The notes: generated by a model from the letters alone, not told the origin. A DNA stretch of 64,000 bases from Micromonospora sp. C28SCA-DRY-2 (GCF_030519475.1 NZ_JAUMKD010000001.1:868001-932000), one strand, 5' to 3'; counted from the stretch's first letter, positions 34,829 to 46,108 are shown. Made by a program: numbers and translations.

Positions 34829-36031
34829 GTGTCCGACGACCTGGTCGGCCGGTTCCGCGCGCTGTGGAACGAGATCGCGCCGGTCGGCCGGGACGGGCGC
34901 ACCGGCGGCTACCTGCGCTACGCGCTGACCGAGCCGGAACTGCGCCTGCGCACCTGGTTCCGCGACCAGGCCGACCGCCGGGACATGCCGGTCACCGACG
35001 ACGGCAACGGCAACCTGTTCGCCTGGTGGGGTGACCCGGAGGCGGGCGACGCCGTGCTGACCGGCAGCCACTTCGACTCGGTGCCGCACGGCGGGGCGTA
35101 CGACGGGCCGCTCGGCATCGTCAGCGCGTTCCTCGCGGTGGACGCGTTGCGGGCGGCCGGCGTCGCGCCGGTCCGGCCGCTGGTGGTCGCCGCGTTCGTC
35201 GAGGAGGAGGGGGCCCGGTTCGGCGTACCCTGCCTCGGCTCCCGGCTGCTCACCGGGGCGCTGTCGCTGGACCGTGCGGCCGGGCTGCGCGACGCCGCCG
35301 GGGTGAGCTTCGCCGAGGCGCTGGGCGCCCCGCCGGCCGGCGACCGGCCCGAGCTGCTGGCCCGCTTCTCGGCCTTCGTCGAGCTGCACGTGGAGCAGGG
35401 CCGGGCGCTGGTCGAGACCGGCGCGCCGGTGGCGGTGGCCAGCGCCATCTGGCCGCACGGCCGCTGGCGCTTCGACTTCCGCGGCGAGGGCAACCACGCC
35501 GGCACGACCCGGATGGCCGACCGCCGCGACCCGATGCTCACCTACGCGTTCACCGTGCTCGCGGCGAACAAGGAGGCCCGGCTGCGCGGGGCGCACGCCA
35601 CCATGGGCCGGGTGACCGTGGAGCCGAACGCCACCAACGCGATCCCGTCCCGGGTGACCGGGTGGCTGGACGCCCGGGCGGCCGAGCCGGAGACGCTCGC
35701 CGGTCTGGTAACCGCCGTACACGGCAAGGCGGTCGAGCGGGCCCGCCGGGACGGCACCGAGGTGGCGCTGGCCGAGGAGTCCGCGACCCCGCTGGTCGCC
35801 TTCGACGGTGGCCTGGCCGACCGGCTCGCCCGGCTGCTCGACGCGCCGGTGCTGCCCACCGGGGCCGGCCACGACGCCGGTGTGCTCGCCGGCCACCTGC
35901 CGACCGCGATGCTCTTCGTGCGCAACCCGACCGGGGTCTCGCACTCCCCGTCGGAGTGGGCCACCGACGCCGACTGCGCCGCCGGGGTGCGGGCGCTGGC
36001 CCGGGTGCTCCAGGAGCTGGCATGCGCGTGA
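34829..36031 (+). CDS. M20-family amidohydrolase (AllC/carbamoylase-like), candidate N-formylglutamate deformylase
   Basis: Zinc-dependent hydrolase of 400 residues in the allantoate amidohydrolase / N-carbamoyl-amino-acid hydrolase branch of peptidase M20. Metal ligands are visible: TGSHFDSVPHGGAYDGPLG, FVEEEGARFG and FVELHVEQGRALVETG, plus the C-terminal HDAGVLAGHLPTAMLFVRN. The dimerisation lid (GNHAGTTRMADRRDPM) is present. There is no allantoin pathway here; it lies between hutU and hutF, and HutF yields N-formylglutamate, for which no hutG is seen. Deformylation of that product is therefore the likely role. GTG 34829 has GGAGG seven bases upstream; GTG 34823 (overlapping the hutU stop) is too close to it. 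Confidence 0.88.
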   Translation: MSDDLVGRFRALWNEIAPVGRDGRTGGYLRYALTEPELRLRTWFRDQADRRDMPVTDDGNGNLFAWWGDPEAGDAVLTGSHFDSVPHGGAYDGPLGIVSAFLAVDALRAAGVAPVRPLVVAAFVEEEGARFGVPCLGSRLLTGALSLDRAAGLRDAAGVSFAEALGAPPAGDRPELLARFSAFVELHVEQGRALVETGAPVAVASAIWPHGRWRFDFRGEGNHAGTTRMADRRDPMLTYAFTVLAANKEARLRGAHATMGRVTVEPNATNAIPSRVTGWLDARAAEPETLAGLVTAVHGKAVERARRDGTEVALAEESATPLVAFDGGLADRLARLLDAPVLPTGAGHDAGVLAGHLPTAMLFVRNPTGVSHSPSEWATDADCAAGVRALARVLQELACA

Positions 36032-36152
36032 GCCACGCCGGCGGACCGGGGTCGTTGGGCCCGGTGGGGCTGATGCCGCGGACGATCCAGCCGGGCCGGG
36101 GAGCGTCCCCGGCGACGACGCAGACGATCCAGCTCCGGAGGGGGCGACGGAG

Positions 36153-37514
36153 ATGACCGCGAGCCGCTGGCTGGCCGAGTACGCCTGGCTGCCCGAGCAC
36201 GCCGAACCGACCCCGGACGTGCTGATCGAGACGGCCGACGGGCGGATCACCGCGGTGACGCCGCTGACCGCCGGCCGCGCCGGGGTCACCGCCGGCGTCG
36301 AGGTGTACGCCGACGCCGTCCGGCTGCCCGGGCTGACCCTGCCCGGGCTGGCCAACGCGCACTCGCACGCCTTCCACCGGGCGCTGCGCGGGCGCACCCA
36401 GGGCGGCCGGGGCGACTTCTGGAGCTGGCGCGACCAGATGTACGCGGTCGCCGCCCGGCTGGACCCGGACTCGTACCTGGCGCTGGCCCGTGCCGCGTAC
36501 GCCGAGATGGCGCTGGCCGGGATCACCAGCGTGGGCGAGTTCCACTACCTGCACCACGGCGCGGACGGCGTGCCGTACGCCGACCCGAACGCGATGGGCG
36601 AAGCGCTGGTGGAGGCCGCCGCGCAGGCCGGCGTGCGGATCACCGTGCTGGACACCTGCTACCTGACCGCCGGCGTCGACGGCCGGCCGCTCACCGGCCC
36701 GCAGCGGCGCTTCGGCGACGGCGACGCGGTGCGCTGGGGCGAGCGGGCGGCGGCGTTCACCCCGGCCGGTGGGCACGCCCGGGTCGGTGCCGCGGTGCAC
36801 TCGGTACGGGCGGTCCCCGCCGAGCAGTTGAGCACCGTGGCCCGGTGGGCCCGGGAGCGGGACGTGCCGCTGCACGTGCACCTGTCCGAGCAGCCGGCCG
36901 AGAACGACGCCTGCCGGGCGCTGCACGGCTGCACCCCGACCCGGCTGCTGGCCGAGCACGGCGTGCTCGGCCCGGCCACCACCGCCGTGCACGCCACCCA
37001 CCTGACCAGCGGCGACCTGAGCCTGCTCGGGGAGCACCGCACCGGGATCTGCCTCTGCCCGACCACCGAACGCGACCTGGCCGACGGCATCGGGCCGGCC
37101 CGGCGGATGGCCGACGCCGGTGTGCCGCTGAGCCTGGGCAGCGACAGCCACGCGGTGGTGGACCTCTTCGAGGAGGCCCGCGCGGTGGAGTTGGACGAGC
37201 GGCTGCGCACCCGCCGGCGGGGGCACTTCGCGGCCGCCGAGCTGCTGGCCGCGGCGACCGCGGACGGGCACGCCGCGCTGGGCTGGACGGACGCCGGGCG
37301 GATCGCCGCCGGGGCGCGGGCGGACCTGGTCACGGTCCGGCTGGACAGCGCCCGCACCGCCGGCGTCCCCCCGGCGGGGGTGTTCTTCGCGGCCGGCGCG
37401 GCGGACGTCACGCACGTGCTGGTCGACGGCCGCCCGGTGGTGCGCGACGGGCGGCACCTGACCGTCGACGTGCCGGCCGAACTGACCCGCGCGGTGGCGG
37501 AGGTGGCACCGTGA
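36153..37514 (+). CDS. hutF: Formimidoylglutamate deiminase
   Basis: Amidohydrolase-superfamily enzyme of 453 residues converting N-formimino-glutamate to N-formyl-glutamate plus ammonia. Metal-binding HxH is in LANAHSHAFHRALRGR (about 63-78). Further ligands are in VPLHVHLSEQPAEN, TTAVHATHLT and PLSLGSDSHAVVD, the Asp of the last being catalytic. Start ATG 36153 is preceded by GGAG and lies 121 bp after the M20 gene; that gap holds no frame of its own. The stop TGA overlaps the first base set of a 59-bp repeat element (GTGA). Confidence 0.94.
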   Translation: MTASRWLAEYAWLPEHAEPTPDVLIETADGRITAVTPLTAGRAGVTAGVEVYADAVRLPGLTLPGLANAHSHAFHRALRGRTQGGRGDFWSWRDQMYAVAARLDPDSYLALARAAYAEMALAGITSVGEFHYLHHGADGVPYADPNAMGEALVEAAAQAGVRITVLDTCYLTAGVDGRPLTGPQRRFGDGDAVRWGERAAAFTPAGGHARVGAAVHSVRAVPAEQLSTVARWARERDVPLHVHLSEQPAENDACRALHGCTPTRLLAEHGVLGPATTAVHATHLTSGDLSLLGEHRTGICLCPTTERDLADGIGPARRMADAGVPLSLGSDSHAVVDLFEEARAVELDERLRTRRRGHFAAAELLAAATADGHAALGWTDAGRIAAGARADLVTVRLDSARTAGVPPAGVFFAAGAADVTHVLVDGRPVVRDGRHLTVDVPAELTRAVAEVAP

Positions 37515-37628
37515 GCGCGAGGAGTGAGCCGGTGTTGCGAGCCCCGCAGTCGCGAACCGAGGTGGCACCGTGAGCGCGAGGAGTGAGCCGGTCTTGCGAG
37601 CCCCGCAGTCGCGAACCGAGGTGGCACC
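37511..37628 (+). repeat. Tandem pair of 59-bp elements between hutF and hutI
   Basis: Two copies (37511-37569, 37570-37628) differing at one position, each starting GTGAGCGCGAGGAGTGAGCC and ending GAGGTGGCACC. The pair separates the hutF stop (TGA in the first GTGA) from the hutI start (GTGAGC at 37629). A third, diverged 59-bp copy lies at 46663-46721 on the other strand in the same kind of junction. Confidence 0.9.
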
Positions 37629-38834
37629 GTGAGCAGTCTGCTGGTGGACAACATCGGTGAGCTGGTCACCAACGTGCCCGGCGCGGGCGACGGCGGCCCG
37701 CTGGGCCTGCGCCGCCGGGCGGCGGTGCTGGTCGAGGCGGGCGAGGTGGTCTGGGTCGGCCCGGCCCGGGACGCGCCGGCCGCCGACCGGCGGATCGACG
37801 TCGCGGGGGCGGCGGTGCTGCCCGGCTTCGTGGACAGCCACGCCCACCTGGTCTTCGCCGGCGACCGGGCGGCCGAGTTCGCCGCCCGGATGAGCGGGCA
37901 GCCGTACACCGGGGGCGGGATCCGCACCACGGTGGCCGCCACCCGGGCCGCCGCCGACGACGAGCTGCGCGGCACCGCCCGCCGGCTGCGCGGCGAGGCG
38001 CTGCGCCAGGGCAGCACCACCATCGAGGTCAAGAGCGGGTACGGCCTGACCGTCACCGACGAGGCCCGTTCGCTGCGGATCGCCGCCGAGGTCACCGACG
38101 AGACCACCTTCCTCGGCGCGCACGTGGTGCCGGCCGAGTACGCCGACCGTCCGGACGACTACGTGGGGCTGGTGTGCGGGCCGATGCTGGCCGCCGCCGC
38201 CCCGTACGCCCGCTGGGTGGACGTCTTCTGCGAGCGGGGTGCGTTCGACGCCGACCACACCCGGGCCATCCTGACCTGCGGGCAGGCCGCCGGGCTCGGG
38301 GTGCGGGTGCACGCCAACCAGCTCGGCCCCGGCCCGGGGGTACGCCTCGGGGTGGAACTCGGCGCGGCCAGCGTCGACCACTGCACCCACCTGACCGACG
38401 CCGACGTCGACGCGCTCGCCTCGACCCGGGTCGACCCCGGTGAGGGCGAGGCCCCGCACACCACCACGGTGGCCACCCTGCTGCCCGGCGCCGAGTTCTC
38501 CACCAGGTCGCCCTATCCGGACGCCCGCCGGCTGCTCGACGCCGGGGTCACCGTGGCGCTGGCCACCGACTGCAACCCCGGCTCGTCGTACACCTCGTCG
38601 ATGCCGTTCTGCGTCGCGCTCGCCGTCCGCGAGATGCGGATGACCCCGGCGGAGGCGGTCTGGGCCGCGACCGCCGGCGGCGCGCGGGCGCTGCGCCGCG
38701 ACGACATCGGGGTGCTGCGCCCCGGCGCCCGGGCCGACCTGGTCGTCCTGGACGCCCCGTCCCACCTGCACCTGGCCTACCGGCCCGGTGTCCCCTTGAT
38801 CCGCCAGGTTCTGCACAACGGAGTGCCGCAATGA
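37629..38834 (+). CDS. hutI: Imidazolonepropionase
   Basis: Zinc amidohydrolase of 401 residues opening imidazolone-5-propionate to N-formimino-glutamate. Metal-binding HxH is in [15 protein letters not shown] (about 75-89). Other family blocks are [36 protein letters not shown] and [23 protein letters not shown] 37629 starts the protein right after the duplicated 59-bp element; the two upstream GTGs in the repeats are in other registers or lead through repeat sequence. The stop forms ATGA with the beginning of an 80-bp spacer before hutH. Confidence 0.95.
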   Translation: MSSLLVDNIGELVTNVPGAGDGGPLGLRRRAAVLVEAGEVVWVGPARDAPAADRRIDVAGAAVLPGFVDSHAHLVFAGDRAAEFAARMSGQPYTGGGIRTTVAATRAAADDELRGTARRLRGEALRQGSTTIEVKSGYGLTVTDEARSLRIAAEVTDETTFLGAHVVPAEYADRPDDYVGLVCGPMLAAAAPYARWVDVFCERGAFDADHTRAILTCGQAAGLGVRVHANQLGPGPGVRLGVELGAASVDHCTHLTDADVDALASTRVDPGEGEAPHTTTVATLLPGAEFSTRSPYPDARRLLDAGVTVALATDCNPGSSYTSSMPFCVALAVREMRMTPAEAVWAATAGGARALRRDDIGVLRPGARADLVVLDAPSHLHLAYRPGVPLIRQVLHNGVPQ

Positions 38835-38910
38835 GTGAGCAAGGCGAACGAATCATCGAGCACGGCCGCGACGGGGCTCGTGCCGCCGGTGAGCGAAGCG
38901 AGGCGGTGGC
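38831..38910 (+). repeat. 80-bp inserted spacer between hutI and hutH
   Basis: Begins ATGAGTGAGC at the hutI stop and ends GAGGCGGTGGC, just before the ATGAGC that starts hutH. It thus has the same stop-spacer-restart layout as the 59-bp elements. It contains an internal GTGAGCGAAGCGAGG. No second copy is present in this window. Confidence 0.5.
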
Positions 38911-40446
38911 ATGAGCGTCACCATTCAGCCCACCGGAATCTCCGCCGCCGACGTGCTCGCGGTGGCCCGCGGCGCCGCGAAGGTGGTCCTCGACCCGTCC
39001 GCGGTGGAGGCGATGGCCACCAGCCGGGCGATCGTGGACGGCATCGAGGCCGCCGGCCGCCCGGTCTACGGGGTCTCCACCGGGTTCGGGGCGCTCGCGA
39101 ACACCTTCGTCGCGCCGGAGCGGCGCGCCGAGCTCCAGCACGCGCTGATCCGTTCGCACGCCGCCGGGGTGGGCGCGCCGATGCCGCGCGAGGTGGTCCG
39201 GGCGATGATGCTGCTGCGGGTCCGCTCGCTCGCGCTGGGCCGCTCCGGGGTCCGCCCGCTGGTCGCCGAGGCCCTGGTCGACCTGCTCAACCACGACATC
39301 ACCCCGTGGGTGCCGGAGCACGGCTCGCTCGGCGCCTCGGGTGACCTGGCGCCGCTGGCCCACTGCGCGCTGGTGCTGCTCGGCGAGGGCTGGGTGCTCG
39401 GCCCGGCCGGCGAGCGGGTCGACGCGGCGGACGCGCTGCGCCGGGCCGGGCTCGAGCCGGTCGAGCTGGCCGCCAAGGAGGGCCTGGCGCTGATCAACGG
39501 CACCGACGGCATGCTCGGCATGCTGCTGCTGGCCATCCACGACGCCGCGCACCTGTTCACCATGGCCGACGTGACCGCCGCGCTGGCGATCGAGGCGATG
39601 CTCGGCTCCGAGCGGCCGTTCCTGCCCGAGCTGCACAGCATCCGGCCGCATCCGGGGCAGGCCGCCTCGGCCGCGAACATCCACCGGCTGTTGCAGGACT
39701 CCCGGGTGATGGACTCGCACCGCGACGACCTGGCCCACGCCGTGCAGGACGCGTACTCGATGCGCTGCGCGCCGCAGGTGGCCGGGGCGGCCCGGGACAC
39801 CCTGGACTTCGTCCGCACGGTGGCCGGGCGGGAGCTGGTGTCGGTGGTGGACAACCCGGTGGTGCTGGCGGACGGCCGGGTCGAGTCGACCGGCAACTTC
39901 CACGGCGCCCCGCTCGGCTTCGCGGCGGACTTCCTGGCCATCGCCGCCGCCGAGGTGGGCGCGATCGCCGAACGGCGGGTGGACCGGCTGCTGGACGTCA
40001 CCCGCTCCCGGGAGCTGCCGGCGTTCCTCTCCCCCGACGCCGGGGTCAACTCCGGGCTGATGATCGCGCAGTACACGGCTGCCGGCATCGTCGCGGAGAA
40101 CCGCCGGCTGGCCGCGCCCGCCTCGGTGGACTCGCTGCCGACCAGCGGCATGCAGGAGGACCACGTCTCGATGGGCTGGGCGGCGGCCAAGAAGCTGCGC
40201 ACCGTGCTGGACAACCTGACCAGTGTGCTCGCGGTGGAGCTGCTGGCCGCCGTACGCGGGCTCCAGCTGCGCGCGCCGCTGACCCCGTCGCCGGCCGGCC
40301 GGGCGGCGGTCCAGGCGCTCGGCGGGATCGCCGGTGAGCCCGGGCCGGACGTCTTCCTCGCCCCGCTGATGGAGGCCGCCCGGGCCGCCCTCACCGGCCC
40401 CGACCTGCGGGCCGCCATCGAACGCGAGATCGGCCCCCTCACCTGA
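38911..40446 (+). CDS. hutH: Histidine ammonia-lyase
   Basis: Enzyme of 511 residues deaminating L-histidine to urocanate, the first pathway step. The self-processing MIO tripeptide A142-S143-G144 is in GSLGASGDLAPLAH. The substrate-binding Tyr is in VYGVSTGFGAL, and later motifs (QDAYSMRCAPQ, SVVDNPVV, GNFHGAPLGF) are intact. ATG 38911 follows the 80-bp spacer. Last gene of the operon, followed by a strong hairpin. Confidence 0.97.
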   Translation: MSVTIQPTGISAADVLAVARGAAKVVLDPSAVEAMATSRAIVDGIEAAGRPVYGVSTGFGALANTFVAPERRAELQHALIRSHAAGVGAPMPREVVRAMMLLRVRSLALGRSGVRPLVAEALVDLLNHDITPWVPEHGSLGASGDLAPLAHCALVLLGEGWVLGPAGERVDAADALRRAGLEPVELAAKEGLALINGTDGMLGMLLLAIHDAAHLFTMADVTAALAIEAMLGSERPFLPELHSIRPHPGQAASAANIHRLLQDSRVMDSHRDDLAHAVQDAYSMRCAPQVAGAARDTLDFVRTVAGRELVSVVDNPVVLADGRVESTGNFHGAPLGFAADFLAIAAAEVGAIAERRVDRLLDVTRSRELPAFLSPDAGVNSGLMIAQYTAAGIVAENRRLAAPASVDSLPTSGMQEDHVSMGWAAAKKLRTVLDNLTSVLAVELLAAVRGLQLRAPLTPSPAGRAAVQALGGIAGEPGPDVFLAPLMEAARAALTGPDLRAAIEREIGPLT

Positions 40447-40490
40447 CCCGGGTATCGAGTTCAGCGTCGACGGGCCGGTCCGACGACGTC

Positions 40491-40518
40491 CGCCCCACCG
40501 GCCCGAGCCGGTGGGGCG
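40491..40518 (+). terminator. Terminator hairpin of the hut operon
   Basis: Perfect 12-base stem, CGCCCCACCGGC (40491-40502) with its complement at 40507-40518, around a CCGA tetraloop, 45 bp after hutH. No T-run follows, as is common in actinomycetes. Confidence 0.8.
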
Positions 40519-40535
40519 CTGTCGGTGGCCGTTGC

Positions 40536-40541
40536 TAGCGT
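40536..40541 (+). promoter_or_regulatory. -10 box (TAGCGT) for leaderless DUF6891-like gene
   Basis: TAGCGT ends eight bases before GTG 40550 and sits just after the hut terminator. Confidence 0.4.
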
Positions 40542-40549
40542 TCGCCCCC

Positions 40550-41824
40550 GTGACCGACGATTACGCCGTGCCGACGGCTGACGCCCATGCCCCCCACGTA
40601 CCGAACGTCGAGCGGCGCACGCTCGACGACGAGATCCGCGCCTTCGTCCGCCGCCAGGTGGCGCTGGCCGAGCTGCCGGCGGCGGCCCTCGTCGCCGGGA
40701 CGGTGGAGTACCTGGACGGCGAGGCAGATCCGGCCCTGGTCGCCGAGTTGGCCTGGCCGGTGGTGGGCGAGGAGTTGAGGGCGCACCTCGCCGCGCAGGA
40801 GAGCTGGCCGGAGCTGACCGACAGCGACCGGCTGACCGCCGCCTTCCGGGCGCTGACCGCCGCCGGAATCGTCGCCCGGGAGAACTTCGCCTGCTGTCAG
40901 AACTGCGGCCTCAGCGAGATCGGCGCGGACGTGCCGCGGTCGATCGCGCCGCGCGGCTACGCCTTCTACCACCGGCAGGACGCCGAAGGCGGCGTCGACG
41001 GGGAGGGCGTGCACATCGCGTACGGGCGGTTCGAACAGCCGCCGTCGGCCGCCGTCGGTGAGGAGGTGGCGGCGGCCCTGCGGGCGGAGGGCCTCACCGT
41101 GCGGTGGGACGGCGAGGCGGGCAACCGTATCCACGTGCCGATGGTCTGGCGGCGGCGTCGGGTGGGGCGGCTCGCCGCCGTACCAGCCATGGTGGACGAC
41201 GACATCGATGTCGACGTGGAGCTGCTCGGCGGGTGGACCGGGGTGCACGCCGCCGGGGACGGGCCGACGCCCGCGAGCCGCCTCACCGCCCTGCACCTGC
41301 CGTGGCTGCCCGCCGCCGTCCCGGTGTGCCTCACCTACGAGGGGCGGTCCGTGACGGTCCGGCGCGAGGGCGACACCCTGGTCGGGGCGTACGCCGACCC
41401 GGGCGTGCCGGAGCTGACCGTCGGCCGGTACGACGGCATCGAGCTGGTCCGGCGGCTGCGGGGCCTGCCAGCGGGTGGCGTGTCGGCTCCCGCCCCGGTC
41501 GGCTTCCTCGAGGTGTCCGCCGAGCACACCGGCGGCGCTGACCGCGACGTACCGATGGACCTGGCGGAGGTGCTGGCCCTGGTGCGGGCCATGCGCCCGC
41601 TGAGCTACGACTTCATCACCTGCGTCGGCCGCTCGGGCGGCTGTGTTCAGACCACCTGGCAGCCCGGTGGCCTCTGGGTGGAGGAACTGGACACCGAGGC
41701 GGCCGTGTCCGTCGGGCGGTACGCAACCCTGGCCGAGGTGGAGCGGATGCTCACCGTACTGGCCATGGAGGACCGGGTCGCGGTGCGGGAGCTGGGCGAC
41801 CTGACCACGCTGCGGCACCGCTGA
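40550..41824 (+). CDS. DUF6891-like protein of unknown function
   Basis: Soluble acidic protein of about 424 residues. The N-terminal half contains a conserved-looking block, RENFACCQNCGLSEIG (about 115-130), with three Cys that could bind a metal, followed by GYAFYHRQDAE. This is the signature I associate with the DUF6891 family of actinomycetes; the assignment is from memory. The C-terminal half (about 330-424) has an aspartate/glutamate-rich alpha/beta region ending VEEMLTV-type helices. No TM segment. GTG 40550 follows a TAGCGT box; a longer in-frame start at 40511 lies within the hut terminator stem and is rejected. Confidence 0.65.
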   Translation: MTDDYAVPTADAHAPHVPNVERRTLDDEIRAFVRRQVALAELPAAALVAGTVEYLDGEADPALVAELAWPVVGEELRAHLAAQESWPELTDSDRLTAAFRALTAAGIVARENFACCQNCGLSEIGADVPRSIAPRGYAFYHRQDAEGGVDGEGVHIAYGRFEQPPSAAVGEEVAAALRAEGLTVRWDGEAGNRIHVPMVWRRRRVGRLAAVPAMVDDDIDVDVELLGGWTGVHAAGDGPTPASRLTALHLPWLPAAVPVCLTYEGRSVTVRREGDTLVGAYADPGVPELTVGRYDGIELVRRLRGLPAGGVSAPAPVGFLEVSAEHTGGADRDVPMDLAEVLALVRAMRPLSYDFITCVGRSGGCVQTTWQPGGLWVEELDTEAAVSVGRYATLAEVERMLTVLAMEDRVAVRELGDLTTLRHR

Positions 41825-41835
41825 GCGATCGGCGG

Positions 41836-42453
41836 TCAGGTGGTGGGCGGGAGGACCTTGGCGACGAGCTTGGCCAGCTCGCGCAGGGCCTTGCCGCGGT
41901 GGCTGATCGCGTCCTTCTCCTCCGGCGTCAGCTCGGCGTTGGTGCGGTCCTGCCCGTCGCCGAGGAAGATCGGGTCGTAGCCGAACCCGCCGTCGCCGCG
42001 CGGCGACCGCAGCAGCCGGCCGGGCTGCCGGCCGTCGACCAGGTGCTCCTTGCCGCCCGGCAGGACCAGCGCCACGGCACAGACGAAGGACGCGCCGCGG
42101 TGCTCGTCCGGCACGTCGCCGATCTGGTCCAGCACCAGCTGGAGGTTGGCCTGGTCGTCGCCGTGCCGGCCGGCCCAGCGCGCGCTGAACACACCGGGCA
42201 TCCCGTTGAGCGCGTCGACCGCCAGCCCGGAGTCGTCGGCGACGGTCGGCAGGCCGGTACGCCGGCAGCCCTCCCGGGCCTTGATCAGCGCGTTCTCGGC
42301 GAAGGTGAGGCCGGTCTCCGGCAGTTCCGGGTACTCCTCGACGTCGTCCAGCCCGAGCAGCGCGATCCGGTGCGCGCCGAGCGCGCCGTCGAGGATCCGC
42401 TGCAGCTCGATGAGCTTCTTGCGGTTACGGGTGGCGAGCAGGACCTTGTTCAT
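41836..42453 (-). CDS. rdgB: XTP/dITP pyrophosphatase (RdgB/HAM1)
   Basis: House-cleaning nucleotidase of 205 residues hydrolysing ITP, dITP and XTP. Family motifs are [18 protein letters not shown] at the N-terminus, [13 protein letters not shown], the active-site [34 protein letters not shown] and the C-terminal [14 protein letters not shown] 42453 overlaps the rph stop by four bases (42450-42453), giving coupled translation as in other actinobacteria. Confidence 0.96.
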   Translation of the reverse strand: MNKVLLATRNRKKLIELQRILDGALGAHRIALLGLDDVEEYPELPETGLTFAENALIKAREGCRRTGLPTVADDSGLAVDALNGMPGVFSARWAGRHGDDQANLQLVLDQIGDVPDEHRGASFVCAVALVLPGGKEHLVDGRQPGRLLRSPRGDGGFGYDPIFLGDGQDRTNAELTPEEKDAISHRGKALRELAKLVAKVLPPTT

Positions 42454-43175
42454 GACAGCGCCTTCCGCTGAGCCTCGGCCAGTTCCACGCACCCCGCCAC
42501 GGCCAGGTCGAGCAGGGCGTCGAGTTGCTCACGGGCGAACACGCCCGCCTCACCGGTGCCCTGCACCTCGACGAACTCGCCGCTGCCGGTGCAGACCACG
42601 TTCATGTCGACCTCGGCGGCCACGTCCTCGGCGTAGTTGAGGTCCAGCCGGGGTTCGCCGGAGATCACGCCGACGCTGATCGCGGCCACCGAGCGGTGCA
42701 TCACCTTCTCCACCTTGCCGGCCAGCGCCTTGCGCTCGGCCAGCCAGGTCACCGCGTCGTGCAGGGCCACGTACGCGCCGGTGATCGCGGCGGTCCGGGT
42801 GCCGCCGTCGGCCTGGAGCACGTCGCAGTCGAGCACTATCGAGTTCTCGCCGAGCGCCTTGAGGTCGATGGACGCCCGCAGGCTGCGGCCGATCAGCCGG
42901 GAGATCTCGTGGGTACGCCCACCGACGCGCCCCTTGACGCTCTCCCGGTCGGAGCGGGTGTTGGTGGCCCGGGGCAGCATCGCGTACTCGGCGGTGACCC
43001 AGCCGAGCCCGGAGCCCTTGCGCCAGCGGGGCACCCCCTCGGTGACGCTGGCGGTGCAGAGCACCCGGGTGTCGCCGAACTCCACCAGGACCGAGCCCTC
43101 CGGGTGGGTGCTCCAGCCGCGGGTCAGCGTCACCGGTCGGAGTTGGTCGGGCCGCCGCCCGTCAGGTCGCGCCAT
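42450..43175 (-). CDS. rph: Ribonuclease PH
   Basis: Phosphorolytic 3'-5' exoribonuclease of 241 residues that trims tRNA 3' ends. Landmarks are [33 protein letters not shown], the phosphate-binding [26 protein letters not shown] block, and [16 protein letters not shown] with the catalytic Asp residues. ATG 43175 lies six bases after TAGGGT on the minus strand, suggesting a leaderless start. Usual length. Upstream of rdgB in one operon. Confidence 0.97.
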   Translation of the reverse strand: MARPDGRRPDQLRPVTLTRGWSTHPEGSVLVEFGDTRVLCTASVTEGVPRWRKGSGLGWVTAEYAMLPRATNTRSDRESVKGRVGGRTHEISRLIGRSLRASIDLKALGENSIVLDCDVLQADGGTRTAAITGAYVALHDAVTWLAERKALAGKVEKVMHRSVAAISVGVISGEPRLDLNYAEDVAAEVDMNVVCTGSGEFVEVQGTGEAGVFAREQLDALLDLAVAGCVELAEAQRKALS

Positions 43176-43181
43176 GCCTGC

Positions 43182-43187
43182 ACCCTA
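43182..43187 (-). promoter_or_regulatory. -10 box (TAGGGT) for leaderless rph
   Basis: On the minus strand TAGGGT is followed after six bases by the ATG at 43175. It falls between the MBL gene stop and rph. Confidence 0.5.
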
Positions 43188-43222
43188 TGCAATGCGGTGA
43201 TCGAACTGTCCCGGGGTGTCCC

Positions 43223-43246
43223 GACCGGGCCGCAGCGTGCCCGGTC
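43223..43246 (-). terminator. Short hairpin overlapping the MBL-gene stop
   Basis: GACCGGGC (43223-43230) and GCCCGGTC (43239-43246) form an eight-base stem whose distal arm includes part of the stop codon at 43245-43247. It may end transcription before rph or only be local structure. Confidence 0.35.
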
Positions 43247-43991
43247 AGACCTCGTAGCTGGCGCCGGGGCGGACCACCTCGAGCGGGCCGGCGTACGCGG
43301 CGGCGGCCGAGGCGACGGTGTGCGCCTCGCTGCCCCAGGCGGCCACCAGGTGGGTCAGCAGCAGCCGGCCCACGCCCGCCTTGGTCGCCGCCTCGCCGGC
43401 CTCCCGGCCGGTCAGGTGCAGATCCGGCGGGTTGTCCACGCCGTCCAGGTAGCTGGCCTCGCAGAGGAAGACGTCGGCGTCCTGGGCCAGCCGCAGCAGC
43501 GCGTCGCAGGGCGCGGTGTCGGAGGAGTAGCAGAGCACCCGGCCGCCGTGCTCCAGCCGGACGCCGTACGTCTCGACCGGGTGGTTGACCCGGTCGACGG
43601 TGACGGTGAAGGGGCCGATCGGGAAGGTGCCGGGCTCCAGGGCGTAGAACTGGTAGACGTCCTCGACCGTGCCGTCGTCCTGGCCGTAGATGGCGGAGAG
43701 CCGGTCCGGCGCGCCGGCCGGGGCGTACACCGGCAGCGGCGGGTACGGGCCGTCCGGGGCGTACCGGCGGACCACCACGTACGACGCGGCGTCGAGGATG
43801 TGGTCGCAGTGCAGGTGGCTCAGCAGGACGGCGTTCGGGGTCTTCAGCCCGGCGTAGCGCTGGAGGGTGGAGAGCGACCCGGACCCGAAGTCGAGCAGCA
43901 GCCGGAAGCCCTCGGCCTCGACCAGGTAGGCGGAGCAGGGGGACTCGGGCCCGGGGAAGCTCCCGGCGCAGCCCAGCACCGTCAGTCGCAT
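43245..43991 (-). CDS. Metallo-beta-lactamase-fold hydrolase (Rv1339-like)
   Basis: Hydrolase of 248 residues with the dinuclear zinc motif H59-L-H61-C-D63-H64 (LLSHLHCDHILDAASY), a second His region VDRVNHPVETYG, the Asp in CYSSDTAPCD and a late LLLTHLVAAWGSE His. Position between cysM and rph corresponds to Rv1339 of M. tuberculosis, reported as an atypical cAMP phosphodiesterase; the resemblance to RNase Z/PDE-type MBL enzymes agrees. cAMP or cyclic-nucleotide hydrolysis is therefore the leading guess, made from synteny and fold rather than diagnostic residues. Confidence 0.85.
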   Translation of the reverse strand: MRLTVLGCAGSFPGPESPCSAYLVEAEGFRLLLDFGSGSLSTLQRYAGLKTPNAVLLSHLHCDHILDAASYVVVRRYAPDGPYPPLPVYAPAGAPDRLSAIYGQDDGTVEDVYQFYALEPGTFPIGPFTVTVDRVNHPVETYGVRLEHGGRVLCYSSDTAPCDALLRLAQDADVFLCEASYLDGVDNPPDLHLTGREAGEAATKAGVGRLLLTHLVAAWGSEAHTVASAAAAYAGPLEVVRPGASYEV

Positions 43992-44168
43992 GAGGTTGTC
44001 TCGCTGTCACGCTGCGTAGTGCCCGCGCCGGCCCGCGCTCCGCCGATGATCTCTACCGACGCGTACGCCACGCTGCGCAGCCTACGCTGGCGCGCCCACG
44101 GGCAAGAATGATCCGCTGGAAGTTGTCACCAACGTGACACCCACTCCGGCCCGGCGCCGGGACACGCC

Positions 44169-44198
44169 GGGGCCACCGGCGTCCCCGCCGGTGGCCCC
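44169..44198 (-). terminator. Terminator hairpin downstream of cysM
   Basis: Perfect 13-base arms, GGGGCCACCGGCG (44169-44181) and its complement (44186-44198), around a four-base loop, 20 bp beyond the cysM stop. It separates the cys operon from the MBL gene. Confidence 0.8.
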
Positions 44199-44217
44199 GC
44201 CGCCGAACCCGCCCGGA

Positions 44218-46108
<1,891 letters not shown>

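Noticed and set aside
36032..36152. Gap between the M20 gene and hutF as another inserted element
   Set aside because: It does not resemble the 59- or 80-bp elements and has no NTGAGC restart before hutF; only a short GACGATCCAGC direct repeat is visible.
37511..37628. CRISPR-like array (two repeats in tandem)
   Set aside because: The copies are directly adjacent, have no spacers, and begin and end at gene start/stop codons.
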